Part shown: positions 47,245 to 56,420 of the stretch, piece after piece | Layout of the letters: each line of letters opens with the position of its first letter | Position numbering within the stretch: position 1 is the stretch's first letter | Source of the DNA: Gerris lacustris | Lineage: Eukaryota; Arthropoda; Insecta; Hemiptera; Gerridae | Length of the DNA stretch: 64,000 nt | Direction of reading: 5' to 3' | Assembly: GCA_951217055.1 (NCBI GenBank) | Contig: OX578283.1 | Span: 28,643,427 to 28,707,426, forward strand | Position numbers and translations under genes: made by a program | Notes under the pieces: generated by a model | The model's database searches: none | What the model was told of the DNA's origin: nothing | What the model saw: only the letters and a program-made list of their open reading frames with translations

Positions 47245-47860
47245 TATACATTATATTTATTTATTTTATTTTATTTATTCGAATTTTGGCGGTATTTTGA
47301 CCGATGTAAACAAATTTTTACGTTTAACAAAAGTATCGCACTAATTAATAAGTATGTTCGCTTATAACTTTTAAACTAATTAATGGAATTTCATCGGGAT
47401 TTTTTATATTTGTTCCTTATTTTTTTCTGGTTCCAACGATATGCTATAAGTCAAAATCGTATTTACATTTTCGTCAGGTATTATTAAACGTCGAAGTTTT
47501 AAAATTCCAAATCAATAACTTCAAAATGGCGACCAATATCAAAATTAAATTTGATAGATTTGTTAGTCATTCAGAGAAGTACAATCGTTGGCATATCATA
47601 AAAATTCGTGGCAATTTTCAACTCGATTTTTTAAACAATTTTGCCGACTCAGCAAACTGGGTTCAAGATGATGGAAAATGTTGATTTTCCGGCTAGCACT
47701 ACTAGCAAAAAAGGACAGATTTTTCTGCCAAATTTCAACTCTCTAGGTTAAAAACCCTGGGCGCTACGGTGATAACACACATACGTCCATACATACATGC
47801 TGAAAACCACTCAGCAGGTCTTAAAACACCCAAAACGGATAATAACACTGTCAGTTAGTT
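47245..47860 (-). repeat. Interspersed repeat family E, copy 2 (reverse)
   Basis: The reverse complement matches 10960-11510: TTCAAAATGGCGACCAATAT, CAAATTTCAACTCTCTAGG and ACCACTCAGCAGGTCTTAAA. The terminal parts seen in copy 1 are not found. Confidence 0.75.
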
Positions 47861-49060
47861 TCATAATGAAGAATTAGTGTGTTCCCTGAAATTAAATTCT
47901 ATCTTTACTTCATAATCATTTAAATAAAATTGGAGTAGTTGATAATCCACTGTGTCCCCTCTGCAACGTTAGTACATCATAAATGACGTTCGAACATCTT
48001 CTGGACTGTGACTCTCAGTGATAATTTAAATATTTCACAAGGAGAAAAGATATCTCCGAACTATTTGTATTGTATTGCAAGAAGTAAAATGTCTGATTTA
48101 CCCCAAGCTGGCATAGATTTAAAAAAATATCATTAAAGTTAACTTCCGAATTTCCAGATTTCCAGTTATATAGGCTCGAAATATGCAATTATTCGATGCA
48201 ACTATTTTGTGTCCGAATTTTCATAAGTCATGGTTTGGGTATATATAATATTAAATTTTTTGTCTTTACATTTTGGATACTATTTCATTTTATTCATTAC
48301 GAAAACCAAAACAGGCCTTACCTTTTTTCTTTCTGTATGGTTTTATGTTGGGATGCATCGTAGGTTCGATTTTATGTTATGACTCAAAACTGGCGTAACA
48401 AAATCCAAATAACAAGTTAACATATTTACTTTATTTTATTATGTAAAAAAAAAAAAACGCTTTACATTTTTTCAGCAATTGATGTTTTACGTATAAGCTG
48501 ATGACTTTTAAGAATAATCGCTGTTTGCACGTAAATTTTAATGTGTATTATTAACTTTTATTTTTATTTGCATTACAAAATTTGTAATAGTGTTATTTTT
48601 TTTTTACAAATTGTGTACCTCACAATAAATTAAATCGTTTAACTGTAAACCAAGTTTGCCCATTCATAGAAGCAAGTAATTGAATATTTACGTACATTGT
48701 TGCTGTAATCCATGGCATAACGCCAGTTTCCAGTCTTTTCTAATGAGCCTACGTGTTCAAGAAATGAATTTTCTCGTAAATTAAAGAAATTGTTGCATAC
48801 ATACAGCCTAATAATAAAAAAAATACGATTATATTTTATTCTTAAGAATGAAATTAATGGTAGACTTACAATTTAATCTGACTTAAAGAAACCTATTTAA
48901 GAATTGCATTTAATGGCTTCTTGATAATGCAATATATTATACAAATAACCACTAATTCCTACCATGAGCCCCACGCAGAGGGTGGGGTGAAGGGTAGTAT
49001 ATAATATTATGAATAATATAATTTAGCAGTAGGTATATAATTTATTTTTTTCAGTGTCTT
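47861..49060. other. AT-rich intergenic sequence
   Basis: Nothing is recognised. Confidence 0.5.
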
Positions 49061-49105
49061 TTATAATTATTATTTACTACGGGAAACAGACAGTGAAAAA
49101 TGCTC

Positions 49106-49179
49106 TCCCGCGCCGGGATTTGAACCCGGGTCTCCCGTATTTCCAGTACAGATGCTCTGGCCAACTAAGCTACGCAGGA
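49106..49179 (-). tRNA. tRNA-like gene, anticodon GGA (left arm)
   Basis: Reverse-strand copy of the gene at 49477-49550; the same 74-nt cloverleaf can be drawn. The acceptor, D, anticodon and T stems read identically. See the right-arm entry for structure and caveats. Confidence 0.75.
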
Positions 49180-49476
49180 GAATGGTCTTTAACTGCCGTA
49201 ATCGATAACTACTCCCGAATCCAAGCTTTCAATATTCATATACATTTAGACAGTCAATATTTATGACATTAGAACTAAACCAAGAATTAACGTTTATAAT
49301 TATAAAGTACTCAATTAGTACCTGTACCTTGTACAATCAATTCGAAATAATTATAATTATAAGCGTTAATTCTTGGTTTAGTTCTAATGTCATAAATATT
49401 GACTGTCTAAATGTATATGAATATTGAAAGCTTGGATTCGGGAGTAGTTATCGATTACGGCAGTTAAAGACCATTC

Positions 49477-49550
49477 TCCTGCGTAGCTTAGTTGGCCAGA
49501 GCATCTGTACTGGAAATACGGGAGACCCGGGTTCAAATCCCGGCGCGGGA
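49477..49550 (+). tRNA. tRNA-like gene, anticodon GGA (right arm)
   Basis: The 74-nt cloverleaf has acceptor TCCTGCG/CGCGGGA (7 bp, one G-U), D stem GCTT/GAGC and anticodon stem CTGTA/TACGG. The loop CTGGAAA places GGA at 49512-49514. A 5-nt variable loop GAGAC follows, then T stem CCGGG/CCCGG with loop TTCAAAT. The A box (TAGCTTAGTTGG) and B box (GGTTCAAATCC) fit RNA polymerase III promoters. GGA would read the Ser codon UCC, but eukaryotic tRNA-Ser normally has a long variable arm, absent here. There is also one extra base between the D and anticodon stems. It may be a tRNA-derived element or a mis-specified tRNA rather than a working seryl tRNA. No CCA is encoded, as expected in eukaryotes. 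Confidence 0.75.
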
Positions 49551-49595
49551 GTGTATTTTTCACTGTCTGTTTCCCGTAGTAAATAATAATTATAA

Positions 49596-50064
49596 TTTGA
49601 TTTAAATTAAAATTTAAACTTTCCGTAGTATGAAAACTACCACAAACTTAAAATTGAATTATTTTTATCTTTTATAACTATTTCTCTCAATGTATAAGTA
49701 TAATTTTTACGCGCTTTATTAAAATGCATGTGTCATTATACAAACATGAGGTGTACGAGATATGTATATTTGTTTATGATAAATGTAACATATATGAAGC
49801 ATATATTATGCTAAAGAAAAATAAATGTATTTTCAAAGAAATTAAAATTTATGTTAGTAGAGCAATCGACTTACCTTTATTTAATAATATGATGCATGCA
49901 CTCGTATTTTGATGCCTAGAGGCTATTATAATAAATGTATTTCACCTAGTTTTACATGAACTATTTGTTTTAATTGCACGAAAGTATTTGCAGAGTTTAA
50001 CAAATTGCTTAGGTTACATTATAATGTATCTAATATAAATGTTGCTAATTTTATACGAATAAGT
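49596..50064. other. AT-rich intergenic sequence
   Basis: A 62-residue frame at 49724-49912 has no support. Otherwise nothing is recognised. Confidence 0.5.
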
Positions 50065-50069
50065 GTGTC

Positions 50070-50735
50070 AATTTAGCAATATTTAATGTGCGCAGGTGGT
50101 TGAAATTAATCTAAAGCTATCTGCGGGCTAATTTCGACAAACCATCTAAATTTCTTAAAAATCAGAAGAGTACATTTGAAAATAAATGCATGACTGTACG
50201 CAAAAGAAGCAAGTGTTAAAAAGAAACAATTGGGTGCTGAAGGTTGCAACCTGTTTCGGACTAACAATGGGCTAATTATGACCTACTATTCAAGCTGAGT
50301 ATTTTTTAGATATCTTTCAAAAATTGAGCGACTGACAGACCTAAAGGCAAACAGACCGACGTACAGACGCGGGACCAAAAATGTTCCAAATTTTTTTCAT
50401 ACAATGGGCGTAGAACTATACGACGAACAATAAACTGGATAGTTTTTAAGATATAATGGTTCGCAAAAATTGGTGAGAGTACGACAGACAGATTCGGGAC
50501 CAATAATTGCCCCTGATGTCTGAAACGGTATTTTTTTCTTGGACTATTTGAAATAGGAGGCATACAATATTTTTGTTCTAAAGCACTATCACATAGCTTC
50601 CGTTACCTTCGGTAGGCTCGGAAGCAAGAAGGGAGAAACATTTAAATAAATTCGACAATTCTGGGTTGTAAAAACATAACATAAATCAAGTACCTGATAT
50701 GATGCGAGGAAGCTCTGTGCCATACTAATTGGCAG
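50070..50735 (-). mobile_element. Family A, copy 10 (reverse body, 5' hairpin, then forward 3' module)
   Basis: The body is reversed: GGTTGAAATTAATC, CAATGGGCTAATTATGACC, ACAGACGCGGGACCAAAAAT. A second internal partial copy of the middle lies at 50400-50530. The inverted 5' end (CTTCCGTTACCTTCGG...GCTCGGAAGC) is at 50598-50625. The forward 3' module GATGCGAGGAAGCTCTGTG...ACTAATTGGCAG follows directly. The element stops about 190 bp beyond the 3' end of the EcKL gene. Confidence 0.8.
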
Positions 50736-50820
50736 ACTTGTTTTAGTTCTCTGTGCAGTTATTACTGTACATATTCACTACAATTCACTAAAAAGAAACA
50801 GCAGTAGCTTACAAGTCTTA

Positions 50821-50832
50821 TTTATTTATATC
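50821..50832 (-). promoter_or_regulatory. Candidate poly(A) signal of the EcKL gene
   Basis: On the minus strand AAATAAATAAG contains AATAAA about 100 bp after the EcKL stop codon. Plausible position; not proven. Confidence 0.4.
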
Positions 50833-50926
50833 TAATACATGTTTTAGCTGTTATAAATTCTTTGTTTTCTACTGTATACAGAAAATTCATACATTGTATG
50901 TACAATTAATATGCTAATATACATTT

Positions 50927-52138
50927 TTATGGCTGTTGTTTTATAATTTTATATTCGTTGTAAAGGTCATTGATTACTTCTATGCAAGATTCTCTGTAAG
51001 CCTTATTATTTTCAAAAGCTTTTGAGCGAAATTCTACATCACCATCTGTCATAAACTTGAAGAATTTTTCAGGAGTGTTAATAGTTTTTAAGTATTCTTG
51101 AGGGAGAGCTGTTGTCATGGTGTAAAATGTATTAGCAATTATGGCTGCGCATCTATAATAGTCGCTCGATTCTTGAAACACTTTTTTTGGGAGTATCTTG
51201 GAAGGTTTAAGTCCTGCTTTGGTCAAAGTTCTTGATAGAGCGTCGTAATAGACTGTTAAAAATGTCGGGAGTTTAGACCCCAAATCATTGCAAGAATACT
51301 TTAATGTTAAGAAATGATTAAGTTCAAACGCAGGAGGAGCTATCCGACAAACTTGAAAATCAACCAATAAAACGTCTTCCACTTTACCTTCTGCCGTACA
51401 TTTGTACATGAAGTTCAAAGTCCATGGATCCCCATGATTCAAAACATTTCTGTACTTCTTACTAGGTTTAACAGCTTCTATAATTGTGTTTTTAGCCCAG
51501 TCTGCCAATTCTAACTTATCTTCAGGCGGTATTTCGTCCATTTTCTCCAAAATGAAATGTTTTAAAGTATTATACAGAGCTCGTAAGGTTCTACCTTCGT
51601 CTGTGTCAACATCGCTAATATAAGTTTCGAAACAAATCCATGGGAATTTTTCGGATATCAATTTACCTGATTTTTCTTCAAGAATAATCGAGGCAGCGTG
51701 AAAAGTAGCCAATTTTTCCACAGTAATTTTATTAAAAGCATCGTTTGTCACTAATTTACTTTCGTATCCGGCTGCTGTTAAATCCTCGAGTATCGTAAAC
51801 TTGTTAAGTTCGTTCACGTAGCATCTAGCTGTTAATTGTTCATCTACTTGAGATTGCAGCTCGTCGATAATTCCATCTAACATATAATACTCTTTTTCAA
51901 AACATCTATTTTTTTTAAAATAATCAAAAATCAACGGGTCATCCGATGCCTTTTTAATGAAAAAACTGAGAATATTTTCGTCTTCAAACATTTTAAACCT
52001 TATCTTTAATATGCAGTGCTCACCATGAAAGCCGATTATTTGATTAAATCTTTCTATTTTCCATTCGATTATGTCGTAATTTTTATCGGAATAAATCTTG
52101 TTTAAAATATTATTACACAATTCTTTGCTTACTTCCAT
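50927..52138 (-). CDS. EcKL / CHK-kinase-like protein (ecdysteroid kinase-like), 403 aa, single exon
   Basis: This is the only intact host-type gene in the window. The family (EcK/DUF1679, CHK-kinase-like) has a choline-kinase fold. It is known or proposed to phosphorylate ecdysteroids or small foreign compounds in the insect cytosol. Visible features are a basic/acidic N-lobe with ILKIRFKMF and SFFIKKASDD, then FEKEYYML and ILEDLTAAGY (the family hinge region). The catalytic Brenner motif HGDPWTLNFMYK (HxDxxxxN) follows near residue 235, with the metal-binding VDFQVCRIAPPAFELNHFL, where DFQ replaces DFG as usual in EcKLs. Length is typical (about 400). No signal peptide or membrane segment. 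The start is the first ATG (MEVSKELCNN), which precedes the conserved region by a normal distance. There is no intron, so it is a single-exon member or an old retrocopy; intact catalytic residues argue against a pseudogene. Substrate unknown. Confidence 0.93.
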   Translation of the reverse strand: MEVSKELCNNILNKIYSDKNYDIIEWKIERFNQIIGFHGEHCILKIRFKMFEDENILSFFIKKASDDPLIFDYFKKNRCFEKEYYMLDGIIDELQSQVDEQLTARCYVNELNKFTILEDLTAAGYESKLVTNDAFNKITVEKLATFHAASIILEEKSGKLISEKFPWICFETYISDVDTDEGRTLRALYNTLKHFILEKMDEIPPEDKLELADWAKNTIIEAVKPSKKYRNVLNHGDPWTLNFMYKCTAEGKVEDVLLVDFQVCRIAPPAFELNHFLTLKYSCNDLGSKLPTFLTVYYDALSRTLTKAGLKPSKILPKKVFQESSDYYRCAAIIANTFYTMTTALPQEYLKTINTPEKFFKFMTDGDVEFRSKAFENNKAYRESCIEVINDLYNEYKIIKQQP

Positions 52139-52854
52139 TTCGATTTAAGATCCACTTCACTGAATGTATATAGTTAAACTCAAACAAGGAATAATGTTGA
52201 AACCCGTTTAATAATTTCATGAATTTCCCATTTACATAAGTGGCGTCATGTACATAAATTAGAAATGCAAAAATTTACCCCTGACATAAAAAGCCTTTTT
52301 TCTGATAACTGATAATTTTTTACATTATTGAAATAAAAACATGGTATAGTTTGAGGTTAAAATTACCATAAGAAAAAGAATGTTTTTTTAATGTACTCTT
52401 TTTCATTTTTCCACCTAATTGTACCTCTTGATTAATGAAGGTTACTCAGTTAATGACTATCGCAGTGATATATCGTGTTTATAGCATAAGAAAAAAAAAT
52501 CATAATGTGAATTATGCATGTATTTTTATGTTTTTTATAATATGCAATGCCTATATAGCTTTGAAATTGTATTTGAAATGTAAATGATTATGATAACTAT
52601 AGTATAACATCCTTCATATTTATATATCATTAAAAAAAATTAATCACTAATTTATTGAATTAATGGTTTTATCTTGTGAATGTTAGGTGGTTATAAATAT
52701 GTATTAAAATAGTCTAACCAACAAGTAATTTATTATCATTTAAAAATAATAAATTTAAAATATTATTTTTTTCCCATAACAATTTGTGATTATTTGCGAT
52801 GGGATAGTAAACACGTGTACGCCTTGATTTAATACTTAAACGACCCACTTGATT
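52139..52854. other. Upstream region of the EcKL gene, AT-rich
   Basis: It must hold the promoter of the divergent-side EcKL gene, but I see no clear TATA/initiator pair that stands out from the AT background. No ORF or repeat. Confidence 0.45.
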
Positions 52855-55005
52855 ATAATTTTTCATTATTTACGGGTCGGAGTACTTCCGACGCTATATT
52901 AAGACTTATTACAAATATTACTAATGATATTGATAATAATGAAAAATGTCTGGCGGTATTCCTTGATGTGAGGAAAGCCTTCGACTCTGTAAACCGAACA
53001 ATACTACTTAGAAAACTCTACCAAATCGGAATCAGAGGCAAAGCGCACAAATTATTTGAGAACTACCTCACCGGTAGGAAACAAAGTCTTAAAGTAAACG
53101 GTACTCATAGTGATTATATAGAATTGTGTCATGGTACGCCCCAGGGTACGAATATTTCACCTGACTTATTTACTTGTTACGTGAATGACTTACTTTTTCT
53201 AGGAGGCGTCCATGACATAATTTCTTTTGCTGATGATACCGTTCTTTATTTCAAGGGCGAAAATTGGGAATCTGTTTATAAGAAAGCTAACGAGGGGATA
53301 CAAAGGGTTAAGGAATGGCTTGACCTGAACTTGTTACAACTTAACACAGACAAAACAAAATATATAGCTTTCTCCTGTGATAGCAGGGGAGAGCCACCGG
53401 ACCATCTTAAACTTTATATTCCAACCTGTCAACTCACCAATGCTAGTTCTCAATCTTTAAATAATCTTCAAATACAAAAGGTGGGCAATATTAAGTATTT
53501 GGGTATTATAATTGATAAGTATTTAAATTGGAAGGGTCACATCTCTCACCTATCTAAAGTAATAAGGAAGACGGTTTATAGTTATAAGATCCTTAGAAAT
53601 TTTCTCAATAAAGCGTCATTACGTACGGTATACTTTGCACTTACTGGATCGATAATAAATTACGGATTATTAGCTTACGGTGCGGCGGGTAAGACTGAAT
53701 TAAACAGAATAACAGTGTTACAGAAAAGGATAATTAAAATTTGTTTACACAAGCCTATGACGTATTCTAGTAATTTAGTTTATTCGGATTTCTCAATTTT
53801 GCCTGTGGATTATAGCTACAGGAGAATAATTTTAATAAAATATTTCAGTAAGGAAAAACATTTGCTTCGCCACCCTTACAATACAAGATCTAGACAGAAA
53901 TATACAGTACAGTTACCATTATGCAAAACTAGTAAAAGACAACAGTATTTTGAATACTTGGGTCCTAAATTATTTAACCAGCTTACTAAGGAATTAAAAT
54001 ATACAACAAATATAAACGTTTTCAAATCTAAACTTAGTCAACACTTATATGCACTTCTTGACACTGACTCTTTCTAACTCGCAGTACTGATCCAACTTGA
54101 TTCCTTTCGCAGTTTTTATTCTCTAGACTTCCAAAAAATGTTCGGGCTTCTTAATATGAGCTAAAATAAAACATAATATCGTGCTAACATACTAATATCT
54201 ACTTATTTAGACTAATTGCCAGACTAATTGGCACTTTATTTTTTATTTTATTTTCTTATTAATTTTATATCACCATATCCTAATATAATTTTTATATGTA
54301 TGTATGTATTTGTGTATATATGTATGTATATGTGCGTATGTGTGTATGTATGTATGTATGAATATGTGTATTTGTGTATATGTGTATGTATGTATGTATA
54401 TATATGTATATGTGTGGGTGTGTGTTTATGTATATGTATGTATATATATATAAATATATATATATATTTTTTTTTTTTTCTATTTCATAATAAATTAATA
54501 TTACACCATAAACTAATATAATTTCTTTATGCTACTATTATTATTATTTATTGCAATTATACTTATTGTATAATTACATAATTACAGTACAATTATATTT
54601 ACTGATTTATTGTGTAAAATTATTTGAACTTATTTAAATTATTTGAAATTATTTAACAATTTAATGAATTGCCTATATGTATATATAAAATAATTTTTTT
54701 CTATATCTTTCATAGAATCTCATTAATGTACCTACTGTTATCTCTTTAATATTATATTTTTTGTTATTATTATATTCTGTTAGTTTCCGTAAAGTTATTT
54801 ATATTTTGTATTATAATCTCTCGGACCAGTCAAGACGGAGCTCTCGCTCTAGCGCTTTTGTGCTATTGAGAGCTCTCACCTTTATACCTTCTTTATTTAT
54901 ATAATTATTTTTGTTATTTTAAGTTAACTTTTTTTTCTATTTTAAGATTTTATAATTATTGTAAAAGGTGGAAATAAATATATATTATTTATTATTATTA
55001 TTATT
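52855..55005 (+). mobile_element. 5'-truncated CR1/jockey-like LINE with intact RT frame
   Basis: It begins within the RT domain at about 52860. It contains an open frame to 54077, a 3' region with TATG/TG repeats (54295-54460), and ends with GTGGAAATAAATATATATTA and an (ATT)n tail near 55005. The tail resembles that of the decayed LINE ending near 58825. Confidence 0.85.
52857..54077 (+). pseudogene. LINE reverse transcriptase, 5'-truncated but without internal stops
   Basis: The frame is open from about 52857, upstream of any start, and reads TGRSTSDAILRLITNI, LAVFLDVRKAFDSVNRTILL (RT motif with catalytic Asp), then HGTPQGTNISPDLF and the catalytic ISFADDTVLYF. The RT thumb follows (VGNIKYLGIIIDKYLNWKGH), then the C-terminal YNTRSRQKYTVQLP...FEYLGPKLFNQL block typical of CR1/L2-like and jockey-like LINEs. 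The endonuclease and RT motif 0-1 region are missing. About 400 codons without a stop mean a young insertion. Confidence 0.88.
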
Positions 55006-55111
55006 ATAATCAAGTTTTACTAATTATTAAGTTCGTTAATTGATGTCAACATAAAACTCGTTATTTATGATTTTTGTCTATTTCTTTAAGACTCCTTGAT
55101 TAATACTATTT

Positions 55112-55945
55112 AAAAAATACGTGTGGTGTCGCGGGACACCCGTTAAGGACGAAGTTTTTTACGCTTTTCATTAAATATAAATAATAATAGAATCACACTG
55201 GTAAGTTTCCGATGCTAACTACTTATACATGGTGGAGAGAAAAAAAAGAGACAAAATTAAAAGTAACCAACTATTTGTACTTAAAGGAATTAAGGCAAAA
55301 TTAAAATAAGAGCATTTTTTTTTTATCATTGAAGCTAGCGTCTTACAATAAATATGTATTGAATATTGAGAAAAACTTAATCATGATGAGTTTATAGTTA
55401 AAGAGTATGTTTGTAGTTGGTAGGAAATTTGACTGTTTTCTACCTACCCGTTCTACTAATTTAAAATATTATAAATATATCACTTCACTACGCAAAAACT
55501 TCTGCTTGTATCAGGTTAAAATTTTACATGCCTGTTTCAATTGTACTGTATACGATGTGCATGAAGATTTATTAACATCGTTAAGTTAGAACGTAAGATA
55601 TCTGTAAATACGTTGTTTTTTTTTACTATAAACGTTTAGGTCATCTTTAATAAATTTAGCAATCTTCAATCCCATTGGTTTTACAAAAACATTTATTTAA
55701 AAAAGTTGTTTGCCTCATTGAATAGATGAAGTTAGAATGTTTTCCCGACCTAAAATTCCAATTTTACATTTGATAGTTTACGTTTAAGCGAGCGTTGTGC
55801 GTGAACGCTTGGGCAGATAACGTTGTCCAAGGAACATGTCCTGGACAATAGTAAAATGAACTTGTGTACCAAAATTCAACTAAATCGGTTATCTTTTACT
55901 TAAGTTACCATCATTGTTAGATTTCGTGACGGTCAGTTTTTTTCA
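55112..55945. repeat. Composite repeat: family C joined to family B (second copy)
   Basis: C starts GTGTGGTGTCGCGGGACACC at 55121. The second hairpin has decayed (AAGGACGAAGTTTTTTAC). Reverse B follows from about 55620, with GACCTAAAATTCCAATTTTA, GTTTAAGCGAGCGTTG and CAGATAACGTTGTCC. The same order and junction occur at 4264-5135. It abuts the Harbinger exon's splice donor side. Confidence 0.8.
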
Positions 55946-55956
55946 TTAAAATTTAC

Positions 55957-56242
55957 TTACCTCAATGTTATCAGTAGCTTTTCTTCTGGTCCTATAGGTT
56001 CTCTCCAATTCTTTTTTTTTTTACTGAAGCTATCTTTTACAAAGGCCAGTATTTGGTAAAAACATCCGTGCGACATCCTATAAAAGTTTTGGAATCGGTT
56101 TGGATACATTTCCGGCTCTCTCAATACGTCGAACGTTCCTCTTTTGTGGTTTTTTAACCACAAAGGGTGAACCCAAAACTTTTTTTGGCTATTTAAGTTA
56201 AATAGATTGATAAGAGCTAACATGTCCTCGTCCGTTGAATTC
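55957..56242 (-). pseudogene. PIF/Harbinger (HARBI1-like) transposase first exon
   Basis: The minus-strand reading starts MNSTDEDMLALINLF. It then gives KKFWVHPLWLKNHKRGTFD, FQNFYRMSHGCFYQILAFVK and WREPIGPEEKLLITLR. This is the N-terminal region of HARBI1-like nucleases, just before the DDE catalytic domain. The frame ends exactly at a canonical donor (TTGAG then GTAAGT). The remaining exons are absent: a composite C/B repeat lies downstream. An ATG with AT-rich leader and a terminal-repeat-like end lie upstream. Inactive alone. Confidence 0.8.
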
Positions 56243-56301
56243 ATGTTAATAAAAGAATATATATTATGAAGCTCACAACGCTCTATACTTCACCTGTTCA
56301 C

Positions 56302-56420
56302 CTGTTCTGTGTGCATTGGATAATTTAAACTCGCCTGTGCCACGCCGCGCCTCCACCTCGCCTGCCCCGCGCCTGCCCCGCGCCTCCGCCCGTCGCCTCT
56401 TCTGTGTGCATTGGGCCTAA
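56302..56420 (-). repeat. Probable Harbinger 5' terminal repeat and subterminal GC-rich tandem repeat
   Basis: On the minus strand the end reads GGCCCAATGCACACAGAAG, flanked by TTA/TAA at 56418-56420, which fits a PIF/Harbinger 3-bp target. A second copy (TCCAATGCACACAGAACAG) lies 97 bp inside. Between them is an unusually GC-rich stretch with a short tandem (CGCGCCTGCCC repeated on the plus strand). Assignment rests on proximity to the exon. Confidence 0.6.

Larger units (their letters stand above)
49061..49595. repeat. Palindrome: 244-bp inverted arms, each with a tRNA-like gene
   Basis: Arms 49061-49304 and 49352-49595 mirror around a constant sum of 98656 with very few differences, separated by 47 bp. 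They include the tRNA-like units plus about 45 bp outside and about 125 bp inside. The near-identity means the duplication is recent or is kept homogeneous by gene conversion. Confidence 0.93.

Noticed and set aside
49054..49266. 70-residue frame across the left tRNA-like gene
   Set aside because: Overlaps the palindrome and tRNA-like cloverleaf; the protein reading (RRDLNPGLPYFQ) is the known artefact of translating tRNA T-arm sequence.
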